NCBI RefSeq assembly: GCF_023242365.1
Contig: NZ_JALLIX010000004.1
Location: 1-64,000 of the forward strand
Direction: 5' to 3'
Source: Pseudomonas sp. MWU13-2100
GTDB taxonomy: Bacteria > Pseudomonadota > Gammaproteobacteria > Pseudomonadales > Pseudomonadaceae
Length of the DNA: 64,000 nt
Both the position numbers and the translations under genes were made by a program. Positions 38,639 through 47,925 of this stretch are shown here, one piece after another (positions within the stretch are counted from its first letter, which is position 1; every line of letters begins with the position of its first letter). The notes under the pieces are model-generated. The model made no database searches and was not told the DNA's origin. It was given only the letters and a program-made list of their open reading frames with translations.

Positions 38639-39451
38639 ATGACCAACACTCTTGAGTCCCCGGCCATTTCCATCCGGGCTTTGCGCAAGTGCTTCGACCA
38701 CTTCGTGGCGCTCGAAGGTTTGGACCTGCAAGTGCCCCACGGCTGCATCTTCGGTCTGCTAGGTCCGAATGGCGCCGGCAAGAGTACCGTGATCAAGATG
38801 CTGACCACCCTGCTCGACCCCACTAGCGGCTCGGCAACGGTGGCCGGTTTTGATATTACCCGTCGACCGATCGAGGTCCGCCGTCATATCGGCTATGTGC
38901 CACAGATGCTCTCGGCTGACGGGGCGTTGACCGCCATTGAAAACTTGAACCTTTCGGCCCGTTTGCAAGGCCTGCGCGGCGCCCGACGGCTGGCGCGGGT
39001 GCAAGAGGCGCTGGCGTTCGCCGGCCTTGAAGAGACGGCGTCGAAACTGGTCCGGACTTATTCCGGCGGCATGATTCGCCGCCTAGAAATCGCCCAGGCC
39101 ACGCTGCACTACCCACAAGTCCTGTTCCTCGATGAACCGACCATCGGTCTGGACCCCATCGCCCGCCGGACCGTGTGGGAACGCTTGCGGCAATTGCGCC
39201 AGAGCAAAGGCACGACCATCCTGATCACCACCCACGACATGGAGGAAGCCGACGTGCTGTGCGACGAGCTGGCGATTCTTCACCAGGGGCGCCTGGCCGT
39301 CGTCGGCAAACCCGCTGAACTCAAGGCACAGGTGGGCAAGCAGGCCAGCCTGGACGATGTGTTCGTTTACTTCAGTGGCGTCAGCATCGAACAGGGCGGC
39401 AACTATCGCGGTACTCGCGACGGCCGCGACGTCGCCCAGAGGTTGGGATGA
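38639..39451 (+). CDS. ABC-2 type exporter ATPase (DrrA/NodI-like)
   Basis: 270 residues from ATG 38639. Walker A GPNGAGKST, signature YSGGMIRRLE and Walker B VLFLDEPTIGLD are present. In-frame ATGs at 38609 and 38615 are possible; none has a strong ribosome site, and 38639 best fits the family start. It overlaps the permease gene by 4 bases. It powers export by the ABC-2 permease; substrate unknown. Confidence 0.87.
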   Translation: MTNTLESPAISIRALRKCFDHFVALEGLDLQVPHGCIFGLLGPNGAGKSTVIKMLTTLLDPTSGSATVAGFDITRRPIEVRRHIGYVPQMLSADGALTAIENLNLSARLQGLRGARRLARVQEALAFAGLEETASKLVRTYSGGMIRRLEIAQATLHYPQVLFLDEPTIGLDPIARRTVWERLRQLRQSKGTTILITTHDMEEADVLCDELAILHQGRLAVVGKPAELKAQVGKQASLDDVFVYFSGVSIEQGGNYRGTRDGRDVAQRLG

Positions 39452-40227
39452 TGAGTCTGTTCGACTACCTCAATGAAACATTTGCGGTCTGCGATGCCGA
39501 GGTGCGCAAGCTGATTCGCGACCCTACCGAGTTGCTCTCGCGAGCCGTCCAGCCGGTGCTGTGGCTGGCGGTATTCGGGCAGGTCTTCAGCCAGGTCCGC
39601 GGCATCCCCACGGGCAACCTGCGTTACCTGGACTACATGGCGCCGGGCATCCTGGCGCAAAGCATTCTGTTCAGCGCCATTTTCTATGGCATTGCCATTA
39701 TCTGGGAGCGCGACCTGGGGATCGTTCACAAGCTCCTGGTGACCCCGGCGCATCGCAGCGCCCTGATCATGGGCAAGGCCTTTGCCGCCGGCCTGCGCGG
39801 GCTGGTGCAGGCGGCCGTGGTCTATCTGGTGGCCATCGCCTTGAAGGTCGAAATCCGCTGGGAGCTGCTGCCGATCCTCACGGTTGCCGCCGGGGTGTTC
39901 ATCGGTTCGTGTATTTTCTCGACCTTTTCCCTGGTGATCGCCTGCATCGTCAAGACCCGGGAGCGCTTCATGGGGATCGGCCAGGTCCTGACCATGCCAC
40001 TGTTCTTCGCCTCGAACGCCATTTATCCGCTGGAGCTGATGCCCGGCTGGCTGAAGGTCATTGCAGTCTGCAACCCGCTGACCTACCTGGTGGATGCCTT
40101 GCGCGGCGGCATGATTGTCGGTGGCAACAGTGTGTATGCCTTGAGTACGAGCTTTGCCGTGATGCTCTCCGTTTTCGCCCTGCTTTTACTGCTGGCGGCC
40201 CGGCTGTATCCCGGATTGGCGCGCTGA
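39448..40227 (+). CDS. ABC-2 type transporter permease
   Basis: 259 residues with six predicted membrane helices and the ABC-2 signature near the end (PLFFASNAIYPLELMPGWLKVIAVCNPLTYLVDALRG). It is translationally coupled to the ATPase upstream. It is the typical partner of DrrA/NodI ATPases in exporting lipids, drugs or polysaccharide. Confidence 0.88.
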   Translation: MMSLFDYLNETFAVCDAEVRKLIRDPTELLSRAVQPVLWLAVFGQVFSQVRGIPTGNLRYLDYMAPGILAQSILFSAIFYGIAIIWERDLGIVHKLLVTPAHRSALIMGKAFAAGLRGLVQAAVVYLVAIALKVEIRWELLPILTVAAGVFIGSCIFSTFSLVIACIVKTRERFMGIGQVLTMPLFFASNAIYPLELMPGWLKVIAVCNPLTYLVDALRGGMIVGGNSVYALSTSFAVMLSVFALLLLLAARLYPGLAR

Positions 40228-40257
40228 GAAAACATTCATCAATGCACTTGCGGTCGT

Positions 40258-40271
40258 CTGACATAGATCAG
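40258..40271 (+). promoter_or_regulatory. Possible Anr-like site before the Spy-like gene
   Basis: CTGACATAGATCAG matches 7 of 10 positions. CTATTC begins 21 bases later, the same spacing as at the other boxes. Weaker than the rest but in the right place, 63 bases before the ATG. Confidence 0.35.
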
Positions 40272-40334
40272 ATTTACCCCCCAGCCCCACTCCTATTCTC
40301 GACCTGACAATCACGGTATCGGCAGGGGCTGAAG

Positions 40335-40916
40335 ATGAAAAAGTCAGGTTTGCTCGCTCAATGCATGTTGGTGGTGGCCAGCGCTTTTCTGTTGCCATCC
40401 ACCCACGTCATGGCGAATCCACAAATGTCAGGGTCAGGGGGCATGTTCAAGCTCCACTCGGAATTCGACTGGATCAAACATACCCAACTGACCCTTGACG
40501 ACCTCAAAGGCAAACTGAATCTGAAACCGGAGCAATTGCCGGCCTGGGAGACCTGGTCGTCAGGGGTCCTGGCCGATGCCAAGGAGCAACTGCACAAGGG
40601 CAACGGCCAAAGTGACAAAGGCAGCGCCCCCCCGAAGGCGCTGGTTGACCAGACCACCCCGGAAAGAATGGCCAGGGGCATAGAGCGCCTGCGCGCGCAG
40701 AACCAGTGGATGCAGGCCCACCTGGTTCGCCTGGATGCCGCGCAGGTACGTACCCAAACCTTCTACGACAGCTTGGCCGCCGAACAGAAGACCATTTTCG
40801 ATTTGTTCTGGACCGCCATGCACCACCGGGCCTGCGCCGCCGATGGTTGGCAGATGCCCATGCAATCGCTCAACCCGTCGCAGGCAGAAAACCGCGATGA
40901 AACCGTCGAACAATAA
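40335..40916 (+). CDS. Periplasmic Spy/CpxP-like (LTXXQ-type) protein
   Basis: 193 residues with a signal peptide (cleavage near VMA-NPQ). The rest is mostly helical: LTLDDLKGKLNLKPEQLPAWETW, then a long charged helix and LAAEQKTIFDLFW, the repeated layout of Spy-like chaperones. It probably binds unfolded periplasmic proteins. ATG at 40335 with GGGG upstream. Confidence 0.75.
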   Translation: MKKSGLLAQCMLVVASAFLLPSTHVMANPQMSGSGGMFKLHSEFDWIKHTQLTLDDLKGKLNLKPEQLPAWETWSSGVLADAKEQLHKGNGQSDKGSAPPKALVDQTTPERMARGIERLRAQNQWMQAHLVRLDAAQVRTQTFYDSLAAEQKTIFDLFWTAMHHRACAADGWQMPMQSLNPSQAENRDETVEQ

Positions 40917-40950
40917 GCGCTACTGAACGTTCCATTATTGGACAGACATC

Positions 40951-41358
40951 ATGAATATCGGCTCGGTAAAACGTTGTGTTGTCATAGGCATGCTTGTAGT
41001 CGCCAGCAGCCTTGCGGTATCGGCCAACGCCGCACCGCGTGGAGGCGGCTATCGCGCAGGCGTGGGTTGGTGGGGGCTGGCGCTTGGCCTGGGCCTGGGT
41101 TGGGAGGCGGGACGTCTCAGCGCTCCGTATTACGCTCCGGTTTATCCGGTCTACTACTACCCCGTCCCTCAGTATTACTACCCTGACATCCCGCCCTCGG
41201 TGGTGATCGCAGCCCCTCCGGTGGTCACAGCTCCCGCCGCCACGCCCGCTGCCGCAAACTGGTACTACTGCCCGTCAGTCAAGGGCTACTACCCTTATGT
41301 GCGCGAGTGTCCGGAAGGCTGGCGGGTGGTACCGGCGACTCCCCCCGCCCCCAAGTAA
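40951..41358 (+). CDS. Exported Tyr/Pro-rich small protein
   Basis: 135 residues. A signal peptide ends near SANA-APR, then a Gly/Trp segment, a Tyr/Pro-rich stretch with repeated YYYPVP-like units, and a C-terminal WYYC...GYYPYVREC..GW motif with two cysteines. This motif recurs at the end of many small exported proteins of unknown function in proteobacteria. It lies 34 bases after the Spy-like gene and is probably co-transcribed. Confidence 0.75.
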   Translation: MNIGSVKRCVVIGMLVVASSLAVSANAAPRGGGYRAGVGWWGLALGLGLGWEAGRLSAPYYAPVYPVYYYPVPQYYYPDIPPSVVIAAPPVVTAPAATPAAANWYYCPSVKGYYPYVRECPEGWRVVPATPPAPK

Positions 41359-41381
41359 GACCAGCGGTCTGATCGTCCGAT

Positions 41382-41942
41382 TCAGCCAATCCAGCGGATC
41401 TGTGCCGGGTTGTGCTGGACCGGGGCCGGCACGGACTTGGGATGTCCCAGGATGATCGGCGCAACCGGCAACCATTCGGCGGGAAGCCCCAGCAGACTCT
41501 TGCCCTCCGGCGTATCGAGAAAGCGCTGGGCAAATCCGATCCAGCAACTGCCGAGCCCCTCGGCGTAGGCGGCGAGCATCAGATTCTCGGCAGCCAATGC
41601 GCAATCTTCGACCATCCACTGTCCTTGGCTGCTCCCCGAAATAAGGATGAGCACCGGTGCCTGATAGAAGATCTGGAAGTCCGCATCATTGAGCACCGAA
41701 TGGAAGTGCTCGGACTGGGTTCCCGCAGGCATGGTCGCGAGCATGTGGGCCTTGGCGCCGCGAGAGATCCGATCCAGCACCCCTTGATCACGTATGACCG
41801 TGAACGTCCACGGTTGCTGGTTGACCGCGCTGGGCGCCTGGATGGCGGCATTGATCAAGCGCTGAATGAGCTGTTCGTCAACGGCTTGCGTGGTGTATTC
41901 GCGTATCGAGCGACGACCCGAGATCGCCTCGTTGATATTCAT
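41382..41942 (-). CDS. Nitroreductase-family flavoprotein
   Basis: 186 residues with the family start RRSIREYTTQAV, the NQQPWTF segment and a C-terminal LGHPK. It binds FMN and uses NAD(P)H to reduce nitro or quinone-like compounds; the natural substrate is not known. ATG at 41942 with GGAGG upstream, 58 bases from a perfect Anr box, so it belongs to the low-oxygen set. Confidence 0.88.
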   Translation of the reverse strand: MNINEAISGRRSIREYTTQAVDEQLIQRLINAAIQAPSAVNQQPWTFTVIRDQGVLDRISRGAKAHMLATMPAGTQSEHFHSVLNDADFQIFYQAPVLILISGSSQGQWMVEDCALAAENLMLAAYAEGLGSCWIGFAQRFLDTPEGKSLLGLPAEWLPVAPIILGHPKSVPAPVQHNPAQIRWIG

Positions 41943-42000
41943 GAACGTATACCTCCGATAGTGTCCTTTCACACAGTCACGCGCCAACGATGGGCTAACC

Positions 42001-42014
42001 TTGATATAGATCAA
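42001..42014. promoter_or_regulatory. Perfect Anr/FNR box between nitroreductase and deacetylase genes
   Basis: TTGATATAGATCAA matches all ten fixed positions. It lies 58 bases before the leftward nitroreductase gene and 140 bases before the rightward cell-wall operon, so it may control either or both. Confidence 0.7.
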
Positions 42015-42154
42015 GTCAACACGCCGGGCAGCACCATGTAGCACGGCGTTGACTTTCATCATATGGACGCAGCCGTACTCAACACACACTGGATACGCCT
42101 CGCATTCGCGAGACGGATGACGCGAGTGAGCATGACTCGCGCAGGAGTACTCAG

Positions 42155-42973
42155 ATGTGCGGAAAATTCATGCTGTGTGTCGTGCTGGCAGCCCTTTGCG
42201 GGCATGCCTGGGGCACGGGCACGGACGGCGTCACACAGCACGCGCAACCCCGGGTCGCGATCCTGGTTTACCACCGTTTCTCGGAAACGGCGGACGACTC
42301 GATGACCGTGCGCATGAGCACCTTCGAGGCCCAACTACAGGTCCTGCACGAGCGTGGCTATCACATCGTACCGCTGCGCGAGGTGGTCGATTGGCTGCGT
42401 GACCCCAATGCGACGCTACCGCAGAAGCCGGTGGTGATCACGGTGGATGACGGACACCGCTCGGTCTTCGAAAAGCTGCGGCCCATCGTGCTGCGCGATC
42501 GGTTTCCGGTGACACTGTTCATCTATCCGTCGGCGATCTCGAACGCCTCCTATGCGCTGACCTGGGAGCAATTGCGAACCCTGAAACAGACCGGGCTCTT
42601 CGATATCCAGTCGCACACCTACTGGCATCCCAATTTCAAGGTCGAACGCAAACGGCGTACAGCCGAGGATTTCCAGCAGTTCGTCCGCACGCAACTGGAC
42701 AACTCACGTCGCCGTCTCGTGGCACAAACGGGGGCGTCGATCGACATGCTCGCCTGGCCCTACGGCATCTACGATGACGAACTGCTCGCACTCGCCGCCG
42801 AAGAACACTACGTGGCCGCCTTCACCCTCGACGCCCGCAAGGCGGACCGCCACGCATCGCTACTGGCCCTGCCACGCTTCCTGATGATCGATGCCTATGG
42901 TGCCAGGGCGTTCGCCCGTCTGCTCGGCGAACCGGACACCCCACCGATACCCGCAGCGGGGAACACACCATGA
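42155..42973 (+). CDS. Exported polysaccharide deacetylase (NodB fold)
   Basis: 272 residues with a signal peptide (about 1-20). VAILVYHRF and VVITVDDGHRSVF give the first NodB motifs; the usual TFDDG reads TVDDG. HTYWHPNF supplies the zinc histidines and LAWPYG is motif 3. It removes N-acetyl groups from a polysaccharide, here perhaps peptidoglycan or another amino sugar polymer. AGGAG precedes the ATG. It overlaps the next gene by 4 bases. Confidence 0.85.
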   Translation: MCGKFMLCVVLAALCGHAWGTGTDGVTQHAQPRVAILVYHRFSETADDSMTVRMSTFEAQLQVLHERGYHIVPLREVVDWLRDPNATLPQKPVVITVDDGHRSVFEKLRPIVLRDRFPVTLFIYPSAISNASYALTWEQLRTLKQTGLFDIQSHTYWHPNFKVERKRRTAEDFQQFVRTQLDNSRRRLVAQTGASIDMLAWPYGIYDDELLALAAEEHYVAAFTLDARKADRHASLLALPRFLMIDAYGARAFARLLGEPDTPPIPAAGNTP

Positions 42974-44238
42974 CCCTCCGCCCCTCAAGGCGCTACGCGA
43001 TTGCGCTACTGCTCGGCATCGCCGCCTTGCTGACAGGTCAAGGCGCCCTGGCCGTGAGCGGCGTCGTGCTCGACTCAAGCACGCGGGGGCCGCTGGTCGG
43101 CGCAATCATCACCACATCGGCCGGGGTCACCCGCACCGACGAGCAAGGGCGGTTCGAGACCACCGAGGCGGTCAGCACCGTCGGGGCGCGCGCTCCCGGG
43201 TATCTGCGCGCGGAAGCCAAGGTGTCCGACGAAACGCCCATTACGCTCGTATTGACCCCGTTTCGTCCGAAAGCAGTCTATCTATCGGTGTACGGTGTGA
43301 CCAGCGCAACCCTACGCAACCGGGCCGTCAGCCTTTCCCAAAGCACGGTCATCAATGCCTTGGTGATCGACGTCAAGGGCGACCGCGGCCTGACGCCCTA
43401 TCACAGCGTCGCTCGCGAGAAGAGTGGCGCCACCACCCATCTGGCCGAGCGCGCCCCCCAGTTGCAGGATTTTCCGGCACTGCTGGCCAGGCTGCACGCC
43501 CAACACCTGTACCTGATCGCGCGCATCGTGGTGTTCAAGGACGACCCGCTTGCCAGCGCGCATCCGGAATGGAGCGTGCACGATGCCGAAGGCCGGCCAT
43601 GGCGCGATAATGAGAAACTGCAATGGATGGACCCGTTTTCCCACGAGGTCTGGCAGCACAATCTCGATATCGCCGAAGAGGCAGCACAAATGGGCTTCGA
43701 TGAAGTCCAGTTCGACTATGTGCGTTTTCCCGACAAGGGAGGGCTGCGCTTTGCCCTCCCGAATACCCGGGGCAACCGGACAGCGGCGATTGTCGGTTTC
43801 CTGCAAGCCGCCCGCGCGCGACTGGCGCCCTACAACGTATTCGTCTCCGCCGACATCTTCGGCTACGTTTGCTGGAATCTCGACGATACCGCCATCGGCC
43901 AGCAGCTCGAAACCCTCGGTGCACCGCTCGACTATATTTCACCGATGCTCTACCCGTCCGGCTTCACCTGGGGGCTGCCGGGCTTGCGCAACCCGGTCAC
44001 CGATCCCGGCCAGATCGTCAGGCGCTCCCTGACGCAAGCCATGAAGCGCACCCACCTGCCAGGCGTGCGTTTTCGTCCGTGGCTCCAGGCCTTCCGCGAT
44101 TATGCATTCGATCATCGCGTATTTGACGCCGCCGCGATCAGTGCACAGATAAAGGCCGCCGATGCCGCCGACAGCGATGGATGGATGTTATGGAACCCGC
44201 ACAATCACTACGACGCCGCCGATTTACCGCAGCGTTGA
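42970..44238 (+). CDS. Exported putative glycoside hydrolase (DUF4015 type)
   Basis: 422 residues. Signal peptide (about 8-28), a short carboxypeptidase-regulatory-like beta domain (about 29-95, GVVLDSSTRGPLVGAIITTSAGVTRT), then a TIM-barrel DUF4015 domain with IDVKGDRG, MGFDEVQFDYVRFP and VSADIFGYVCW. Such domains are annotated as putative glycosidases. It overlaps the deacetylase by 4 bases and the fusion gene by 58, so the three act together. Confidence 0.82.
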   Translation: MTLRPSRRYAIALLLGIAALLTGQGALAVSGVVLDSSTRGPLVGAIITTSAGVTRTDEQGRFETTEAVSTVGARAPGYLRAEAKVSDETPITLVLTPFRPKAVYLSVYGVTSATLRNRAVSLSQSTVINALVIDVKGDRGLTPYHSVAREKSGATTHLAERAPQLQDFPALLARLHAQHLYLIARIVVFKDDPLASAHPEWSVHDAEGRPWRDNEKLQWMDPFSHEVWQHNLDIAEEAAQMGFDEVQFDYVRFPDKGGLRFALPNTRGNRTAAIVGFLQAARARLAPYNVFVSADIFGYVCWNLDDTAIGQQLETLGAPLDYISPMLYPSGFTWGLPGLRNPVTDPGQIVRRSLTQAMKRTHLPGVRFRPWLQAFRDYAFDHRVFDAAAISAQIKAADAADSDGWMLWNPHNHYDAADLPQR

Positions 44239-46577
44239 TCGGGGCCCTGAAGTGCTCGGCGATCTTCGCCGGCATGGCGACGATGCAGATCGCCGGGGCC
44301 GCCGATCTCGATGCAGTGGCTCGCCTGCAAGCCGCACGTATCGTCGAGGGGCAGATCGCCGCAGGGCGTATCCCGGGGGCTGTCGTACTGATCGGGGACG
44401 CCGGCCATGTGTTCTATCGCCAAGCCTTTGGACAACGCGCGACACTGCCGGTCGCGGAGCCGATGACGCTGGACACCGAGTTCGATCTCGCCTCGCTGAC
44501 CAAGGTGATCGCCACCACCACGGCGATCATGCAATTGGCCGAAACCGGCCGCCTCGACCTGAACGCCCCTGTGGCGCGCTATTGGCCGGCCTTTGCGGCC
44601 CACGGCAAAAACACAGTGAGCGTGCGTGACCTGCTGGCGCACACCTCCGGGCTGCGCGCGGACCTGCCGGCACGACCCGCGCAGCCGGGCCGCGAAGGCG
44701 TATTGAGCGCCATCGCCGCAGAGCGTCCGCGCAGCGCGCCCGGTGAACGGGTCATCTACAGTGACCTGAATTTCGTGGTGCTTGGCGAACTGGTCGAGCG
44801 CATCAGCCGCCTTCCCCTCGACGCCTATTGTCGGGTGCACATCTTCGGCCCGCTCGGCATGCGCGACACGCTCTTTCTCCCGGACCTGGGGCGAGCGGCA
44901 CGCAGTGCCCCGACAACCCCGGACCAGGCCGGCATGCGCCAAGGTCACGTGCACGATCCGACCGCCCAATGGATGGGTGGTGTCTCCGGCAATGCCGGGC
45001 TGTTTTCCACGGCCGACGACCTCGCTCGCTTCGCGCAGATGCTGCTGAACGACGGGCGCGCGGGCAGCACCCGGATCCTGCGGTCGCAGAGCATCAGCGC
45101 GCTCGCCACGGCCGCCTCGCCCCTGGCGAACCCGCCGTGGCGCGGACTCGGCTGGGAACTGGCCGCCCCCCTGGTGGCGAACCGTGATCGTCTACCGCCG
45201 GTTGGCATGCTCGGCCACACCGGATATACCGGCACGGGCCTGTGGGTCGATCCCCTGACACAGCAGTTCATTGTCATCCTGAGCAACCGCGTGCATCCCA
45301 ACGACCGCGGCGACGCTCGCCCGCTACGGGCCCAGTTGCTCGCCCTGCTGGCCAGCCGGGCCGCACCGACCAGCGCCGGGCAAATCGCTCGATTGCAGCC
45401 GTCGGCATTGTCGGCGTTGCGGGCCGCCGATCAGTTGCCGACCTCGACCGGCCCGGTGCAGACCGGTATCGACGTACTGGAGGCACAGCAGTTTGCCGCG
45501 CTCGCCGGCCTGCGCGTGGGCCTGATCACCAATCGCAGCGGCTTCGACGCCAACGGCCGGCGCACCGTCGACGTACTCGCCCATGCGCCGGGCGTCAAGC
45601 TGGCAGCACTGTTCTCGCCAGAGCATGGACTGAACACCGATCTCGACGAACGGGTCGGCGACACGCTCGACAGCGCCACGGGCCTCACCGTGCACAGCCT
45701 CTACGGTGCGACACAGCGCTTCCCGGCCGGTTCACTCCAGGGACTGGATGCGCTGGTCTTCGATATCCAGGATGCCGGCGTGCGCTTCTTCACCTACGAG
45801 ACCACGCTGGGCTACGCACTCGAGGCCGCGGCGGCACGCGGTATACCGCTGTTTGTCCTGGACCGGCCCGATCCGCTCGGCGCGCAACGCTTCGGCGGAC
45901 CGCTGCTGGACAGCCGCCACAGTTCATTTACCGGTTACTTCCCGCTCCCGTTGCTTCCCGGCATGACCGTCGGAGAACTGGCGAATCTTTTCAACCGCGG
46001 CAAGTCTATCGGCGCGGATCTGCGGGTCGTGCCAATGCTGGGTTACCGGCGCGCGATGACCTTCGCCGACACCGGGCGGGGCTGGGTGCCGCTCTCACCG
46101 AACCTGCGCACACTGTCGCAGTTGGACCTGTACCCGGAGGTCGGTTTGCTCGAAGGTGCGAATCTGAGTGTGGGGCGCGGTACCGCACATCCATTCGAAT
46201 GGATCGGTGCACCGTGGATCGACGCCACCCGACTGGCAAACGCGCTGAATGTGCTGAATACAGGCATGCATTTCGAAAAGATCGATTTCGTCCCCACCGA
46301 GTCGACCTGGCGCGGTCAACTCTGCCATGGCGTCAGCATCGTGCGTGACACCACCGCCGTGCCACGTCCCGTCGCCAGCCTCGGATTGACGCTGCTCGCC
46401 ACCCTGCATGCGCTCTACCCCGACACCTTCGATCTGGCGGCGACCCGGGCTTCGGTCGGCTCACAAGCGGTATGGCAAGCGATACACGACGGCGCGTCAG
46501 CGGACGCCGCCCAAGCGCTCGAGGCTACGTCGCTCGAGCGCTTCGCCCGACTGCGCCAGGAAAGTTTGCGCTACTGA
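44181..46577 (+). CDS. Fusion: serine beta-lactamase/AmiE-like domain with NamZ exo-N-acetylmuramidase domain
   Basis: 798 residues. After a signal sequence (about 12-40) comes a beta-lactamase/esterase-fold domain (about 45-395) with SLTK, YSDLN and HTG, the three motifs of penicillin-recognising serine hydrolases. It is joined to a NamZ/DUF1343 domain (about 425-795) with TNRSGFD, FSPEHGL, VFDIQDAGVRFFTYE and LDRPDPLG. In Bacillus the separate genes amiE (ybbE) and namZ (ybbC) lie together in the MurNAc recycling operon. Here both activities are in one chain: cleaving peptide from MurNAc and releasing terminal MurNAc. The start is uncertain (44181 or 44190). Confidence 0.85.
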   Translation: MDVMEPAQSLRRRRFTAALIGALKCSAIFAGMATMQIAGAADLDAVARLQAARIVEGQIAAGRIPGAVVLIGDAGHVFYRQAFGQRATLPVAEPMTLDTEFDLASLTKVIATTTAIMQLAETGRLDLNAPVARYWPAFAAHGKNTVSVRDLLAHTSGLRADLPARPAQPGREGVLSAIAAERPRSAPGERVIYSDLNFVVLGELVERISRLPLDAYCRVHIFGPLGMRDTLFLPDLGRAARSAPTTPDQAGMRQGHVHDPTAQWMGGVSGNAGLFSTADDLARFAQMLLNDGRAGSTRILRSQSISALATAASPLANPPWRGLGWELAAPLVANRDRLPPVGMLGHTGYTGTGLWVDPLTQQFIVILSNRVHPNDRGDARPLRAQLLALLASRAAPTSAGQIARLQPSALSALRAADQLPTSTGPVQTGIDVLEAQQFAALAGLRVGLITNRSGFDANGRRTVDVLAHAPGVKLAALFSPEHGLNTDLDERVGDTLDSATGLTVHSLYGATQRFPAGSLQGLDALVFDIQDAGVRFFTYETTLGYALEAAAARGIPLFVLDRPDPLGAQRFGGPLLDSRHSSFTGYFPLPLLPGMTVGELANLFNRGKSIGADLRVVPMLGYRRAMTFADTGRGWVPLSPNLRTLSQLDLYPEVGLLEGANLSVGRGTAHPFEWIGAPWIDATRLANALNVLNTGMHFEKIDFVPTESTWRGQLCHGVSIVRDTTAVPRPVASLGLTLLATLHALYPDTFDLAATRASVGSQAVWQAIHDGASADAAQALEATSLERFARLRQESLRY

Positions 46578-46619
46578 GTCCGCGCTGCCGACTCGGCTGC
46601 ACCTTGATGTCTGCTCAGC

Positions 46620-47834
46620 CTATACGACGCTGAGTAGCCATCCGAGCAAGCCGCAGCCGAGGACAACCAGCCACGGCGGAACCTTCCAGAACATCAGGGC
46701 GAGCAGGGCCAGCAGCGCCAGACCGAAGTCCTGGGGTTTGAAGATTGCGCTGCTCCAGACCGGGTTGTACAAGGCCGCCAGGAGCAACCCCACCACCCCC
46801 GCATTGATCCCCGCCAGGGCCGCCTGGGTGCGAAAGCTGTGTCGCAACGGCTCCCAGAATGGCAGCACGCCGATCACCAGCAGGAACGAAGGCACGAAAA
46901 TGGCGACGAGGCACAGCATGGCCCCCGCCCAACCGGAAGGCTGGAGGGTCATGGAGGCCCCGAGAAAGGCCGAAAAGGTCAGGAGTGGGCCCGGTACCGC
47001 CTGCGCCAGGCCATAACCGGCGAGGAAGGTGTCGTTGGCGACCCAACCATTGGGCACCGTGGCCGCCTGCAGCAACGGTAGCACCACATGGCCGCCGCCA
47101 AATACCAACGAACCGGCACGGTAGAAGGCGTTCACCATGGCAAGCCGGTGTGAAGGCCAGACCGCCATCGCCAATGGCAAGCCAACCAACAGGGCGAAGA
47201 ACAGCACCAGAGAGATCAACCCGACTGTCCGGCTGACCGAGATCGGCAAAGACTCCGCCGCTTGGCCTTGAGCGGGTTTGAACAGCAGCAAACCGATGAC
47301 GGCGCTACAGACGATCACCCCGATCTGTCCCCAGGCGTTGGGCCACAGCAATGCCGCGCAGGCAGCGAAGGCGGCGATGGTCACCCGCGGCACATCGGTG
47401 CAAAGATTGCGCGCCATGCCCCAGACGGCTTGAGCCACCACGGCCACCGCGACGATCTTGAGGCCGTGCAGCAGGCCAACGGGCAATGCACTTCCCCAAA
47501 TGGACATACCCTGGGCGAACAGGATCAGGGCGACAGCCGAGGGCAAAGTGAACCCCGCCCACGCCGCGACAGCGCCGCCAAATCCGCCACGCAACAGCCC
47601 AACCCCTATGCCTACCTGGCTACTGGCGGGCCCCGGAAGAAACTGACACAGGGCGAGCAGATCGACGTAGCTGCGCTCGCTGAGCCATTGGCGCCGGGTC
47701 ACGAACTCCTCGCGAAAGTAGCCCAGATGCGCGATCGGGCCGCCGAAAGAGGTCAGTCCCAGGCGCAAGAACACCAGGAACACCGACCATGCAGAGTCGG
47801 GCCGGCCCCCATTGGTACTACTGGCTACTGACAA
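46620..47834 (-). CDS. chrA: Chromate transporter, CHR family
   Basis: 404 residues with the duplicated CHR domain: FGGPIAHLGYFREEFV and FLPGPASSQ in the first half, FGGGHVVLPLL and AVPGPLLTFSAFLG in the second, with about 10-12 membrane helices. It exports chromate, giving resistance; some members have other roles. It converges on the NamZ fusion gene with 42 bases between. No chrB regulator is beside it. Confidence 0.9.
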   Translation of the reverse strand: MSVASSTNGGRPDSAWSVFLVFLRLGLTSFGGPIAHLGYFREEFVTRRQWLSERSYVDLLALCQFLPGPASSQVGIGVGLLRGGFGGAVAAWAGFTLPSAVALILFAQGMSIWGSALPVGLLHGLKIVAVAVVAQAVWGMARNLCTDVPRVTIAAFAACAALLWPNAWGQIGVIVCSAVIGLLLFKPAQGQAAESLPISVSRTVGLISLVLFFALLVGLPLAMAVWPSHRLAMVNAFYRAGSLVFGGGHVVLPLLQAATVPNGWVANDTFLAGYGLAQAVPGPLLTFSAFLGASMTLQPSGWAGAMLCLVAIFVPSFLLVIGVLPFWEPLRHSFRTQAALAGINAGVVGLLLAALYNPVWSSAIFKPQDFGLALLALLALMFWKVPPWLVVLGCGLLGWLLSVV

Positions 47835-47925
47835 TATGCATGCTCCCCGAAGTGGCCACTGCCGTTTGCGCGCTGAATTCCATCAAGGCGCAACTCTACT
47901 ATCAGGGCCTGCTCATCGGAAACCT

